DNA of 64,000 nucleotides from Bacteroidia bacterium (GCA_041391665.1 JAWKNO010000002.1:2356001-2420000); one strand, 5' to 3'. Shown: positions 46,301 to 54,870, numbered from the stretch's first letter. Translations and numbers: made by a program. The notes: generated from the letters alone by a model not told the origin.

Positions 46301-47299
46301 ATGTCAACCAACCGTCAGATAAAACTTGCAGCGCGACCCTTTGGTCTGCCCAAACGCTCAGATTGGGAAATCACTGATGCGCCGGTACCCGTACCGGCAG
46401 AAGGAGAAGTACTGATCCAGATAATGTACATTTCCCTAGACCCCGCGATGCGCGGGTGGATGAATGACAGGAAATCCTATATCCGCCCCGTCGCCATCGG
46501 CGAGGTGATGCGCGCCGGCACTGTCGGGAAGGTGATCAGTTCTCACAATCCAAAATATCGCGAAGGCGACCATGTCTATGGCAGCCTGGGCGTACAACAA
46601 TATGCCATCTCCGATGGCACAGGACTCACCAAAGTCGATCCCAACCTCCTGCCCCTGCCGACATACCTCGGCGCATTGGGCATAGCCGGGCTCACCGCAT
46701 ACTTTGGTCTGCTCGATATCTGCAACCCCAAAGAAGGCGAAACCCTTGTGGTATCCGGCGCCGCCGGTTCTGTAGGCGAGATTGCCGGTCAGATCGGCAA
46801 ACTCAAAGGCTGCCGCGTAGTCGGCATCGCCGGAGGACCTGAGAAATGCAGGTATATCACTGAAGAACTGGGGTTCGATGAAGCCATTGACTACAAAAAT
46901 GAAGCGGTACGCGCCGGACTGAAAAGAACCTGCCCCGACGGCATAGATATATACTTCGACAATGTAGGCGGTGAAATACTGGACGAAGTGCTGGCTAAAA
47001 TCAATTTTAAAGCCAGAATCAGCCTGTGTGGCGCCATTTCCCAGTACAATGCGACAACTCTCGTGCCGGGGCCAGCCAATTACGCCTCTCTGATTATCAA
47101 CCGGGCAAAGATGGAAGGTTTTATTGTCTTTGACTACGCAAGCCGATATATGGAAGCCATACCGGAACTGGCCGGCTGGATCATGCAGGGAAAACTCAAA
47201 ACCCGCCAGCATATTGAAGAAGGTATCGACAACTTCCCCGAAGTGTTTCTCAAACTGTTTTCAGGCGAAAATCAGGGCAAGCTGATTTTGAAGGTGTAA
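46301..47299 (+). CDS. NADP-dependent oxidoreductase, MDR family (leukotriene B4 dehydrogenase/CurA-like)
   Basis: A 332-residue zinc-independent medium-chain reductase. Motifs: Y-I-S-L-D-P-A-M-R-G-W near 45, G-L-T-A-Y-F-G-L-L near 125, and the nucleotide-binding V-S-G-A-A-G-S-V-G near 150, then Y-F-D-N-V-G-G near 225, all typical of prostaglandin/alkenal double-bond reductases. Structural zinc cysteines are absent. The gene follows the acyl-CoA ligase and could share its transcript, hinting at lipid or aldehyde metabolism. Confidence 0.9.
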   Translation: MSTNRQIKLAARPFGLPKRSDWEITDAPVPVPAEGEVLIQIMYISLDPAMRGWMNDRKSYIRPVAIGEVMRAGTVGKVISSHNPKYREGDHVYGSLGVQQYAISDGTGLTKVDPNLLPLPTYLGALGIAGLTAYFGLLDICNPKEGETLVVSGAAGSVGEIAGQIGKLKGCRVVGIAGGPEKCRYITEELGFDEAIDYKNEAVRAGLKRTCPDGIDIYFDNVGGEILDEVLAKINFKARISLCGAISQYNATTLVPGPANYASLIINRAKMEGFIVFDYASRYMEAIPELAGWIMQGKLKTRQHIEEGIDNFPEVFLKLFSGENQGKLILKV

Positions 47300-47386
47300 G
47301 GTTTCCGGAGGTAGAAAAATATTTTACCACCCCGCAACTGATTGAAAAAATGATTATATTAACAGGTAGTTAACAGCATAGTCCTG

Positions 47387-47403
47387 TTGATTGTCACAAT
47401 CAA
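47387..47403. promoter_or_regulatory. Perfect 17-base palindrome, candidate operator
   Basis: TTGATTGT-C-ACAATCAA is a perfect inverted repeat around a single central C, ending 13 bases before the ATG of a small lysine-rich ORF (47417). Its size and symmetry fit a dimeric helix-turn-helix regulator site. A nearby AACAGG...CCTGTT pair (47361-47366, 47383-47388) could form a stem in the leader. Confidence 0.45.
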
Positions 47404-47416
47404 ATACCTTACCGTT

Positions 47417-47524
47417 ATGTCAAAAGACAAAAATGCAAAAAAAGAAACTGCCAAAAAGGAACCCGAAAAAACCTTGAAGGAAAAAAGAGCTGCGAAAAAA
47501 GCGAAACGCGACAGCAAATCATAA
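47417..47524 (+). CDS. Small lysine-rich basic protein
   Basis: A 35-residue ORF, M-S-K-D-K-N-A-K-K-E-T at the start and R-A-A-K-K-A-K-R-D-S-K-S at the end, with about 40 percent lysine plus arginine and no hydrophobic segment. It is bracketed by a palindrome just upstream and a strong intrinsic terminator just downstream, the layout of a dedicated mRNA. It resembles short K-rich peptides I have seen in Bacteroidota, but no function is known to me; nucleic-acid binding is a reasonable guess. Coding status is likely, not proven. Confidence 0.6.
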   Translation: MSKDKNAKKETAKKEPEKTLKEKRAAKKAKRDSKS

Positions 47525-47563
47525 AAGTTGCTGGCTTGCACTTCAACAAAACAATTTTTCTCC

Positions 47564-47592
47564 ACTGCCACCACCCGGTGGCAGTTTATTTT
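47564..47592 (+). terminator. Intrinsic terminator of the small lysine-rich gene
   Basis: Perfect 9-bp stem ACTGCCACC / GGTGGCAGT (47564-47572, 47577-47585) with a 4-base loop, followed by TTATTTTT. It lies 39 bases after the small ORF's stop and 12 bases before the convergent membrane protein gene. Confidence 0.85.
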
Positions 47593-47603
47593 TAGTTACT
47601 GAC

Positions 47604-48089
47604 TTAACTTTCTGCGATAGATGCATAAATCGCTAATATCATAGGATAAACCACAGTAAGTATCAGTGCAACCGTATTGAAGAAGATGGCACGATTGGAT
47701 TTTTTCCATTTCTTTTCATCATACTCCTCCCAGGGCGAACTCATCATCCTTCTCGCTTTTTTTGCTTTAACAATTCCTATCACGGATAATAAAATGGATA
47801 ACGCCCAGGGGATAAGCACCAGAATCCCAATGTGTATCACACTAAAAAATGATAAAAAAATTGCCCCTAAAACTACAGCAGAAGAAATCATCGCAGCTAT
47901 CCCGAATATGGATGACTCTTTGATAAGGATTTCTGAGGGTTTTTGTGCCTTTATCGGTTCTTCTTCTGAGGTAAATGCTACCAGGGAATCGCGCGAGCCG
48001 ACCTGTCCGGCATAAGCGGTAAATGGTTGGCCAGTGGTCAGGAAAATCATACACACAGTGAGAGAAAGTGATTTCATTAATTTTTTCAT
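47604..48089 (-). CDS. Small membrane protein, paralogue A
   Basis: A 161-residue protein. Signal peptide of about 28 residues (L-T-V-C-M-I-F-L-T-T-G, cleavage near A-Y-A-G), a short polar stretch rich in E/K, then two adjacent hydrophobic helices (about 62-110), a cytoplasmic basic loop (K-A-K-K-A-R-R-M-M-S-S, K-K-W-K-K-S-N-R-A), and a third helix at the C-terminus. It is a close paralogue of the gene at 48506: bases 47985-48056 are identical to 48893-48964. No known family assigned with confidence; the helical part resembles small DUF4190-like membrane proteins. Confidence 0.75.
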   Translation of the reverse strand: MKKLMKSLSLTVCMIFLTTGQPFTAYAGQVGSRDSLVAFTSEEEPIKAQKPSEILIKESSIFGIAAMISSAVVLGAIFLSFFSVIHIGILVLIPWALSILLSVIGIVKAKKARRMMSSPWEEYDEKKWKKSNRAIFFNTVALILTVVYPMILAIYASIAES

Positions 48090-48191
48090 ATTGTTGAAGA
48101 TTTTGCGAAAGATTATTGATCTGAAATAAGGTATTTGATGGCATTAGCGTTGGGTAGTCAGTAACACTACCCTCCGTGTTGCTGGATTTTT

Positions 48192-48494
48192 TTAAGATAC
48201 ACCAGCGGTTTGAATTGTGCTGTAGGGAGGCGTGGAAAGCCGGGCTTTTTTGGATTTACTATGGCCTCTCAGCCCTAAGAAAACAATCAGTCCCAACAAT
48301 AAAGCATTGATTCCCAATATAATCGTCCATGCCGTCGCACCAAATGCAGTTACGGCCGTAACCAGGAGCTTTTTGGGCGTGTCATCTTCCATAGCATAGG
48401 GCTTGGAAACCCAACCCGTCGCCTCCATCTGCCCTGCGAAAGCCAAAGGCACGATGAAAGCAAACATGATCAGAAATATGAATCCTGCTTTCAT
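48192..48494 (-). CDS. Small membrane protein between two paralogues
   Basis: A 100-residue protein. Signal peptide (about 1-20, cleavage near A-F-A-G-Q), a short extracytoplasmic segment, one strong transmembrane helix (about 53-75, I-I-L-G-I-N-A-L-L-L-G-L-I-V-F-L-G-L), then a basic, Ser/Pro-rich tail. Layout is similar to its neighbours but the sequence is not evidently homologous. It starts 11 bases after paralogue B ends, suggesting one transcript. Function unknown. Confidence 0.7.
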   Translation of the reverse strand: MKAGFIFLIMFAFIVPLAFAGQMEATGWVSKPYAMEDDTPKKLLVTAVTAFGATAWTIILGINALLLGLIVFLGLRGHSKSKKARLSTPPYSTIQTAGVS

Positions 48495-48505
48495 GGAATA
48501 TGGAC

Positions 48506-48997
48506 TTAACTATCAATGGTGGCGGCATAAATCATCAGGGCGATGGGGTAAATCGCGGCGAGCGCCAATGCGATGGAATTGAATATAAGGGCACGATTGG
48601 ATTTTTTCCATTTCTCTTCATCATACTTCGCCCAGAACGAACTCATCATCCTTCTCGCTTTTATTACTTTAATAATTCCTATCACGGATAATAAAATGGA
48701 TATCGGCCAGGCGATAAGCCCAAGAATAAAAATGGTAGCTACACCAAAAAATGATAAGAAAAACACCAACGGAACCACTGCCGAAGTGATCATCGCAGCT
48801 ATACCAAAGACCGTAGACTCTTTGATGAGAGTCTCTGATGATTTTGAGACTATGGGCTCAACGGGTCCTTCTTCTGAAATGATCACATTTGAGGAATCGC
48901 GCGAGCCGACCTGTCCGGCATAAGCGGTAAATGGTTGGCCAGTGGTCAGGAAAATCATACACACTGAGAGAGAAAGTGTTTTCACCCAATTTTTCAT
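48506..48997 (-). CDS. Small membrane protein, paralogue B
   Basis: A 163-residue paralogue of the protein at 47604. The signal peptide and first mature residues (through G-Q-V-G-S-R-D-S) are nearly the same, the acidic stretch differs, and the helical core and basic loops (R-R-M-M-S-S, W-K-K-S-N-R-A) are conserved. It is probably the first gene of a three-gene unit on the minus strand (48997 to 47604). Likely an inner-membrane protein; function unknown. Confidence 0.75.
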   Translation of the reverse strand: MKNWVKTLSLSVCMIFLTTGQPFTAYAGQVGSRDSSNVIISEEGPVEPIVSKSSETLIKESTVFGIAAMITSAVVPLVFFLSFFGVATIFILGLIAWPISILLSVIGIIKVIKARRMMSSFWAKYDEEKWKKSNRALIFNSIALALAAIYPIALMIYAATIDS

Positions 48998-49373
48998 ATG
49001 GCAGAGACTTTGTTAAAGGTTATTTCCCTAAAACAAGTCGTTTATAGTCAGGGGGGAAAACCGCTTTTTGCCGCTTATCGGCAGGGTTTATCGATTTTTG
49101 CCGAAATGGGCATCGCTGCGACAGCGTATTTGCAAAAAATCCCGGAAAGATGGGCTCTGCGAAGCGATTCTGGCAATTATCGCAAAAAATACTCCCATTT
49201 ACTGGCATCCCATCCACAGATACTTTTGACTCAACAACAGAATGTAAATTCTTACAGAGAGGATTGCCTGAAAAACTAGTCTTTGGCTAATGTGAAACTT
49301 TCGAAGTACAAAGTAGGTTTATTAATCAATTTTAATGTAAAATGGCTGCAGGAAGGAATAAAGATGTATATAG
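48998..49373. other. Intergenic region without a supported gene
   Basis: 376 bases between the divergent paralogue B gene and the transporter gene. A 93-codon open frame exists on the plus strand but has no recognisable domain, signal or leader, and begins one base from the divergent start codon. I see no RNA gene, terminator or consensus -7 box here. It presumably holds both promoters. Confidence 0.5.
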
Positions 49374-51002
49374 ATGATTGATATTCTCAACAATAACCCC
49401 ATTTTGCTCCTTTTCCTTGTAGCATCACTGGGATACCTCGTGGGCAGTATAAAGTTTCGGGGCGGAGCTTTGGGTGTTTCAGGAATATTATTTACCGGAC
49501 TCGTGTTTGGGGGGATTGACGCGCGGCTTCAGATTCCCGAGATCATTCTGCAGTTGGGACTGACCTTATTTGTCTATTCCATTGGCCTTAGTTCAGGACC
49601 GGCTTTTTTCAATTCATACCGGAAAAATGGATTTAAGGACATATTTTTTATTGCCGCAATATTGGGTCTGTCAGGAGTATTTGCAATCGGTCTTTGGCTT
49701 TTATTCGGATTTTCGGCGGCATCTATCGGAGGAATATATTCAGGAAGTACGACCAATACTGCGGCACTTGCAGGATTACTCGAACTGATTGCCCAGTCTT
49801 ATCCGGCGGCAGAGGGAGCTAAAATTGCCGAGGAAGTCGTGGTAGGGTACTCATTTTCCTATCCCATGGGCGTATTGGGCGGAATGATCGCTATTGTCGT
49901 GATGGAAAAACTTCTGAATGTAGATTTTGAAAAGGAAAAGCGGGCACTTCGCAAAGATTACCCACTGGATGAAGGGCTTACCAATACGGTTCTGGAAATC
50001 CAAAACCCCGAAATAACATCGATTCCCCTTCGCGATCTTTTCCGGAAGTATAGTTGGCATGTGGTTTTTGGCCGAACTTATCACGAAGGGAAAATTAGCC
50101 TGACAAACTACGACACAACGCTTTCAACTGGCGACTATATTACCATATTGGGAAACCCTGAAGAAATACAGGCAGTAGAAGACGTGCTGGGAAAGTCGAT
50201 AGAGACAACTGTTTTTGGGGATACAACCGTGTTTGATGCCCGTCAAATATTTGTCTCTAACCCGGATGTGGCAGGGCGTACCATTGCCTCACTCAACATT
50301 CAGGAAAAATACAATGTCATCATCACGCGTATCAGGCGAGGCGATATTGAAATGCTGGCGAAAAGCGATACGATACTTGAGCAAGGCGACCGGATTCGTC
50401 TGTTGGCAAGAAAAAAAGATCTGGACGAATTGTCGCAATTGTTTGGAGACTCTTATCAGGACTCGAGTAAAATCAATCTGTTTTCATTTGGTTTGGGAAT
50501 AGGACTGGGGTTGATTTTAGGCAATATCGAGTTTTCATTCGGAGGAAATATCGGTTTTAAACTGGGATTTGCCGGAGGGCCATTATTAGTAGGGTTGATT
50601 TTGGGTGCCATTCGGCGAACGGGCCCTGTGGTATGGGCATTGCCATACAGCGCAAACGTCACCCTCCACCAGATCGGGTTAATTTTAATGCTGGCGTGTA
50701 TTGGCGTAACGTCAGGAAACGCTTTTGTTCAGAGCTTGTCCATGGACGGGTTGTGGATTTTTCTGGGCAGTGCTATCATCAGCTTACTTACAGCCTTTTC
50801 CATTTTGTTTGTTGGGTATAAAATAGCGAATAAGCCATTCACCCTGCTTATGGGCATGGTAGCCAATCAGCCGGCCATTTTGGACTTTGCTACCAATAAA
50901 GCCAAAAACCGTATCCCTGAGTTTGGTTTTTCCATGATGTTTCCGATAGCCTTGATTTCGAAGATCGTGATAGCACAGATCTTGTTTTTATTGTTGCGGT
51001 AG
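49374..51002 (+). CDS. AspT/YidE/YbjL family transporter with two TrkA-C domains
   Basis: A 542-residue membrane protein of the aspartate:alanine exchanger-like family. Helices occupy about 10-190; a large cytoplasmic part (about 200-375) carries two TrkA-C type regulatory domains (ending I-T-I-L-G-N-P-E-E-I and G-D-R-I-R-L-L-A-R-K); a second helical half (about 385-542) repeats the family motifs (G-L-S-S-G-P-A-F-F near 65 in the first half, G-V-T-S-G-N-A-F-V in the second; G-S-T-T-N-T-A-A-L-A-G near 122). Likely an antiporter or exporter of small organic anions; substrate unknown. Confidence 0.9.
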   Translation: MIDILNNNPILLLFLVASLGYLVGSIKFRGGALGVSGILFTGLVFGGIDARLQIPEIILQLGLTLFVYSIGLSSGPAFFNSYRKNGFKDIFFIAAILGLSGVFAIGLWLLFGFSAASIGGIYSGSTTNTAALAGLLELIAQSYPAAEGAKIAEEVVVGYSFSYPMGVLGGMIAIVVMEKLLNVDFEKEKRALRKDYPLDEGLTNTVLEIQNPEITSIPLRDLFRKYSWHVVFGRTYHEGKISLTNYDTTLSTGDYITILGNPEEIQAVEDVLGKSIETTVFGDTTVFDARQIFVSNPDVAGRTIASLNIQEKYNVIITRIRRGDIEMLAKSDTILEQGDRIRLLARKKDLDELSQLFGDSYQDSSKINLFSFGLGIGLGLILGNIEFSFGGNIGFKLGFAGGPLLVGLILGAIRRTGPVVWALPYSANVTLHQIGLILMLACIGVTSGNAFVQSLSMDGLWIFLGSAIISLLTAFSILFVGYKIANKPFTLLMGMVANQPAILDFATNKAKNRIPEFGFSMMFPIALISKIVIAQILFLLLR

Positions 51003-51036
51003 GATAGCAGGAGCCGGCCCATTTCTGTAATTGCAT

Positions 51037-51062
51037 AAAAAAAGCCTCACAATTGTGAGGCT
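51037..51062 (-). terminator. Intrinsic terminator of tRNA-Val
   Basis: Perfect 20-base palindrome AGCCTCACAATTGTGAGGCT (51043-51062) that on the minus strand is followed by a seven-U run (51043-51037). It lies 8 bases past the 3' end of the tRNA. It may also stop transcripts of the transporter gene arriving from the other side. Confidence 0.85.
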
Positions 51063-51070
51063 GTAAGAGT

Positions 51071-51144
51071 GGGAGTTACTGGGCTCGAACCAGTGACCCC
51101 CTGCTTGTAAGGCAGGTGCTCTGAACCAACTGAGCTAAACTCCC
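51071..51144 (-). tRNA. tRNA-Val (anticodon UAC)
   Basis: Read on the minus strand, 74 bases fold as a cloverleaf: acceptor GGGAGTT/AACTCCC, D arm GCTC..GAGC, anticodon stem CCTGC/GCAGG around loop CTTACAA with anticodon TAC, and T arm ACTGG TTCGAGC CCAGT. CCA is not encoded. It lies between the DEAD-box helicase gene and a strong terminator. Confidence 0.96.
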
Positions 51145-51216
51145 TCTGTCATATTTCAAAAGCCTTGCAAAGGTAGAATGAGAATATCATTCACGCAAGA
51201 AAATCTTAAAAAAAAT

Positions 51217-52647
51217 TTAACTTTCTCCAGTATCAGGCTTTCTTTTTGGCGGGCGGCGGCGTTTTCGTTTCTTAGGCGTTTCCGATACTTCCCCTGCCGG
51301 TTGCTGTGGCTGGTTTTGAGTAGCGGATTGATTTTCCTGCGGACGCTGAAAATTTCTATTATTCCCCTGATTTCGATTGCGGTTTTGGTTTCTGGGACCA
51401 GAATCTCTGCCGTTGTTGCGTCGTGGACCACCGCGGTGGTTGTTATTCCGGTTAGAATGCCTGTTGGAATTTCGCTGCCCTCCCCCACCGCCTCCTCTGG
51501 AAGGCTGATAAGATGGCGTTTGTCCTATTTCCGGAGGAGCCTCTGGTCTCGGTATTTCGTAGCCGATCAGATTCTCTATACTGTGCAACTTTCGTTGATC
51601 TCTGGGGCTTACAAAGGTTATCGCTTCTCCCGAAGAACTGGCGCGGGCGGTACGACCCACTCTGTGTACATAATCTTCGGCATCGCGCGGGCAATCATAA
51701 TTGAGCACGTGGCTGAGGTTGTCTATATCGATGCCCCGGGAAAGCACATCCGTTCCCACGAGAATCGGGAACTCCTTGTTTTTAAATTCACGAAGGGTTT
51801 CCTCCCGCTCTGATTGTTCCTTATCAGAGTGCATAGCCTTTACTTTGTAGTTAAGGCGGGAAAGTTTTCGGGTGATCTCATCCACGCTCAGTTTACTCGA
51901 CGCAAAAATGATCATACTTTCAATCTCTCTGTCGCGAATCAGATGTTCGAGCAAAGGGATTTTCTGCTCATCAAATACCATAAAGGCCATTTGATTGATG
52001 TTTTCGGCAGGCTTGGAAATATTGAGATTGATCTCCACAGGGTCGATCATAATATCTCTGGCGAGTTCTCGGATTTTGGGAGGCATAGTCGCCGAAAACA
52101 TCAGCGTCTGGCGCGTCCTGGGAATGCCTTCGATAATACGTATGATATCGGCATGGAATCCCATATCCAGCATTTTGTCAGCTTCGTCAAGAATGACAAC
52201 CTCAATTTCGCTCAGGTTCAGATACCCCAAAGCAAGATGGATCATGAGTCGGCCAGGGGTAGCAATAAGAATATCTGTTCCTTTTACGATGCCTGATTTC
52301 TGGCGGGTAAAAATGTCACCATCTTTGCCCCCAATAATCGGAACAGAGGACACACCGGCAAAATAAGATAAGGCGTCAACATTCTGATCCACCTGAGCAG
52401 CAAGCTCTCGGGTAGGGGTAAGAATCAACACACGGGTACGGGCAGAATCATTACGGCGAATCCGCTGGATTGTCGGAATCAGGTAAGCCGCTGTTTTACC
52501 CGTGCCGGTTTGGGCGCAGGCAATCAGGTCTCTTCCTTCTAAAGCAGGGGGGATGGCTTGTTCCTGTATAGGGGTGAGCGTATCAAACCTCAACGCGTCA
52601 ATCCCTTCAAGAAGCTCTTCATCCAGGTTTAAATCTGTAAATTTCAA
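51217..52647 (-). CDS. DEAD-box RNA helicase with Asn/Arg/Gly-rich tail
   Basis: A 476-residue RNA helicase of the RhlE/CshA group. Q motif F-D-T-L-T-P-I-Q near 20, Walker A A-Q-T-G-T-G-K-T near 45, P-T-R-E-L-A near 82, D-E-A-D near 155, S-A-T near 187, and H-R-V-G-R-T-A-R near 330. From about 385 the tail is low complexity (runs of N, R, G, Q) ending in K-K-R-K-R-R-R-P-P-K-R-K, typical of RNA-binding, condensate-prone tails in Bacteroidota helicases. Likely works in ribosome assembly or cold-stress RNA remodelling. Confidence 0.95.
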   Translation of the reverse strand: MKFTDLNLDEELLEGIDALRFDTLTPIQEQAIPPALEGRDLIACAQTGTGKTAAYLIPTIQRIRRNDSARTRVLILTPTRELAAQVDQNVDALSYFAGVSSVPIIGGKDGDIFTRQKSGIVKGTDILIATPGRLMIHLALGYLNLSEIEVVILDEADKMLDMGFHADIIRIIEGIPRTRQTLMFSATMPPKIRELARDIMIDPVEINLNISKPAENINQMAFMVFDEQKIPLLEHLIRDREIESMIIFASSKLSVDEITRKLSRLNYKVKAMHSDKEQSEREETLREFKNKEFPILVGTDVLSRGIDIDNLSHVLNYDCPRDAEDYVHRVGRTARASSSGEAITFVSPRDQRKLHSIENLIGYEIPRPEAPPEIGQTPSYQPSRGGGGGGQRNSNRHSNRNNNHRGGPRRNNGRDSGPRNQNRNRNQGNNRNFQRPQENQSATQNQPQQPAGEVSETPKKRKRRRPPKRKPDTGES

Positions 52648-52835
52648 ACTCCGGTATAACTTAAATCATGTCTATGCCGAAAGATACGCAGTTTAATGTT
52701 GTGGGACAAATTATCATTTTGATACGCAGAAGATCACGGATTTCCACACGAATGACACGGTTGCTAAGTACTGCCTCCTGGCGCTAACTATTTACCCGAT
52801 TTTGAGGTATTATTGCATATACTAATTGATGAGCC

Positions 52836-54380
52836 ATGAGATATCTAACTTTACTTCTAATCCTTGTACCACTCTCTCTTTCCAGATCCTACGCGAGGAT
52901 TAGTTTCGAAAAATATCTTAATACCGACATAAGCTTTTCCCTCGATGCAAAACTTTCGCTCGGTAATACAGGAATTCAGGCCCGTTTGGATGACGAAGGG
53001 CTGACCTGGGGTGATGACGATTATTATTACGACTACGATGATGATTTTTATTACTCTCGTCGTCTGAGAAGATTTCACAGCAATCGTCAGGTCAGAAACA
53101 CCTGGAGTTATTATGACCCCTATTTTACCAATGATATCTACTTTGTCATTGGTACACCTTACTGGAGTTTATGGTGTGGGCGTTATGACCCGTGGCAGCT
53201 TCGCCGTTCGTATGTTGTTCAAAACAACTGGTTCTGGGGACCCACGATTATTACCACAAATGTCTATGCTACCGGATGGAATCCGTGGGGGTATGATCCT
53301 TTCTTCTACAACGATTGTGCGTATGGTGGCGGATTTTATAACTACTCCTATACCAATTACTATTCCAGACCATGGAGATCCTCCTACGGGTATAATAACG
53401 GCTACAATCGTGGCTATAATCGCGGATATCGCAATGGTTACCGCAACGGATTCAACAATGGATATGCCTACGGCTATTCCAATGGATATAACCAGGGATC
53501 TAATGCCGGCGGTGGTTACGCCAATGATTACTGGTATCGCCGCGGTGGCAATGGAAATTCCGGTACGCGATATGCCGGTAGCTCCAACAATTCCAACCGC
53601 AATGATATCAGAAGCAATGCCGCTCAGAGAAACTCAAATGTAGGCGGAAGAACCGCAGGTGGTTATAATGGTGAAGATCGCAACGGTCAACTTTCGCCCC
53701 GCAGTGCATCTGGTACCAGTGGCCGACTGGCAGCTCCTTCAACCCAAAATAATAACGCAGGCAGAGCGACTACCATTAATCGCGATCCTCGTGCCGGGAG
53801 CAGCAACGGAAATACTTCAGGGAGAACGTCTCCTGTAACTCCTGGCTACCAAAGAGAAAGCCGGAACTATAGTTCGCCCAATACAAACAGCAACGTAGAG
53901 CGCAGAACGTATTCCACTCCCGACCGGACGAATACCTACAGCAATCCGCGACCCAATACAAACAGCAACAGCAACGTAGAGCGCAGAACGTATTCCACTC
54001 CCGACCGGACGAATACCTACAGCAATCCGCGACCCAATACAAACAGCAACAGCAATGTAGAGCGCAGAACGTATTCCACTCCCGACCGGACGAATACCTA
54101 CAGCAATCCGCGACCCAATACAAACAGCAACAGCAACATAGAGCGCAGAAGTACACCAACGGCGCCATCGAGAACGAATACTTACAGTGCCCCGCGCCCA
54201 AGTACAAACAGCAACAGCAACGTAGAGCGCAGAAGTACACCGACGGCGCCATCGAGAACGAATACTTACAGTGCCCCCAGAAATAATGGCAGCACAATGA
54301 GTCGCCCGTCTTCCGGTAGCAACAACAATAGCAGAACAGCCTCCCCATCTGGTGGTTCGACCATAAGAAGAGGAAACTGA
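52836..54380 (+). CDS. Secreted Asn/Tyr/Arg-rich repeat protein
   Basis: A 514-residue exported protein (signal peptide about 1-20). It has an acidic-tyrosine patch (D-D-D-Y-Y-Y-D-Y-D-D-D-F-Y-Y near 62), an aromatic region (about 90-180), a Y-N-N-G-Y-N-R-G-Y-N-R-G type stretch near 190-225, and a low-complexity Ser/Asn/Arg region. The last 165 residues hold five tandem repeats of 27-28 residues (N-V-E-R-R, then T-N-T-Y-S, then P-R-P-N-T-N-S). No T9SS domain. It may be a structural or matrix component; function unknown. Followed by a strong terminator. Confidence 0.8.
   Translation: MRYLTLLLILVPLSLSRSYARISFEKYLNTDISFSLDAKLSLGNTGIQARLDDEGLTWGDDDYYYDYDDDFYYSRRLRRFHSNRQVRNTWSYYDPYFTNDIYFVIGTPYWSLWCGRYDPWQLRRSYVVQNNWFWGPTIITTNVYATGWNPWGYDPFFYNDCAYGGGFYNYSYTNYYSRPWRSSYGYNNGYNRGYNRGYRNGYRNGFNNGYAYGYSNGYNQGSNAGGGYANDYWYRRGGNGNSGTRYAGSSNNSNRNDIRSNAAQRNSNVGGRTAGGYNGEDRNGQLSPRSASGTSGRLAAPSTQNNNAGRATTINRDPRAGSSNGNTSGRTSPVTPGYQRESRNYSSPNTNSNVERRTYSTPDRTNTYSNPRPNTNSNSNVERRTYSTPDRTNTYSNPRPNTNSNSNVERRTYSTPDRTNTYSNPRPNTNSNSNIERRSTPTAPSRTNTYSAPRPSTNSNSNVERRSTPTAPSRTNTYSAPRNNGSTMSRPSSGSNNNSRTASPSGGSTIRRGN
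53891..54285 (+). repeat. Five in-frame tandem coding repeats, period 81-84 bp
   Basis: Unit starts fall at 53891, 53972, 54053, 54134 and 54218, giving periods of 81, 81, 81 and 84 bases. The first three units are almost identical at DNA level (one visible C/T change), while the last two share a variant core (R-R-S-T-P-T-A-P-S-R). The near identity indicates recent expansion by slippage or unequal recombination. Confidence 0.95.
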
Positions 54381-54413
54381 AAATAGATTAATTGTCTTTT
54401 GGTGGTGTGTTTT

Positions 54414-54446
54414 AGAGCCTGCAAGTCAATTGCAGGCTCTTTTTTG
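54414..54446 (+). terminator. Intrinsic terminator after the repeat-rich gene
   Basis: Stem AGAGCCTGCAA / TTGCAGGCTCT with a 5-base loop followed by TTTTTTG. It lies about 34 bases after the stop at 54380. Confidence 0.88.
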
Positions 54447-54449
54447 TCC

Positions 54450-54482
54450 CAAAAAGAGTCAGGGAACCCGAAGGTTCCCTGA
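54450..54482 (-). terminator. Intrinsic terminator of rnpB
   Basis: On the minus strand, stem TCAGGGAACC / GGTTCCCTGA (54482-54473, 54468-54459) closed by a TTCG tetraloop, followed by CTCTTTTT. It sits 5 bases after the rnpB 3' end, and is back-to-back with the plus-strand terminator at 54414-54446. Confidence 0.85.
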
Positions 54483-54486
54483 AGTA

Positions 54487-54866
54487 ATTAGCCAAAAACT
54501 TGTAAGCCGGATTCTGTTTTTCCCGAAGGAAACTTCCATCATTTATCTGGGATGTCAGTCACCTGACACCTCTAGCAGCCTACCCTCCGGCATCGGGCGG
54601 GCAGCCCTCCAGGTCCATATAGGACCAACGCCGGTATATTTGGCCTTTCAGCTCCTGAGGTTTACCTGGCTCCCGATGTCACCACCGGGACCGGTGGGCT
54701 CTTACCCCACCATTTCACCCTTATCCCATAAAGAGACGGTTTACTTTCTGTTGCACTTGCTGTCATCACCGAAGTGATGCCTTCCCGTTAGGAAGCAGGA
54801 TGCCCTGTGCTGTCCGGACTTTCCTCCCCGATATTTCACGAAGCGATGGAACCATTTTCAGCTAAT
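54487..54866 (-). ncRNA. rnpB: RNase P RNA (bacterial type A)
   Basis: About 380 bases on the minus strand carry the conserved RNase P RNA core: GAGGAAAGTCCGGAC near the 5' end (54832-54818), ACAGAAA then AAACCG in the middle, GGTAAGAGCCCACC, and ACAGAATCCGGCTTAC near the 3' end. The ends pair into a 12-bp P1 helix (ATTAGC at 54866-54861 with GCTAAT at 54492-54487, continuing with A-U pairs). A -7 box lies just upstream and a terminator just downstream. The RNA is the catalytic subunit that trims tRNA 5' leaders. Confidence 0.96.
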
Positions 54867-54870
54867 ACTT

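Noticed and set aside
48998..49279. 93-codon open frame on the plus strand
   Set aside because: No domain, signal peptide, promoter or homology-like pattern, and it starts one base from the divergent start codon of a well-supported gene.
53891..54285. Regular repeats considered as a CRISPR array
   Set aside because: The whole 81-84 base unit repeats, in frame, with no unique spacers; it is a coding tandem repeat.
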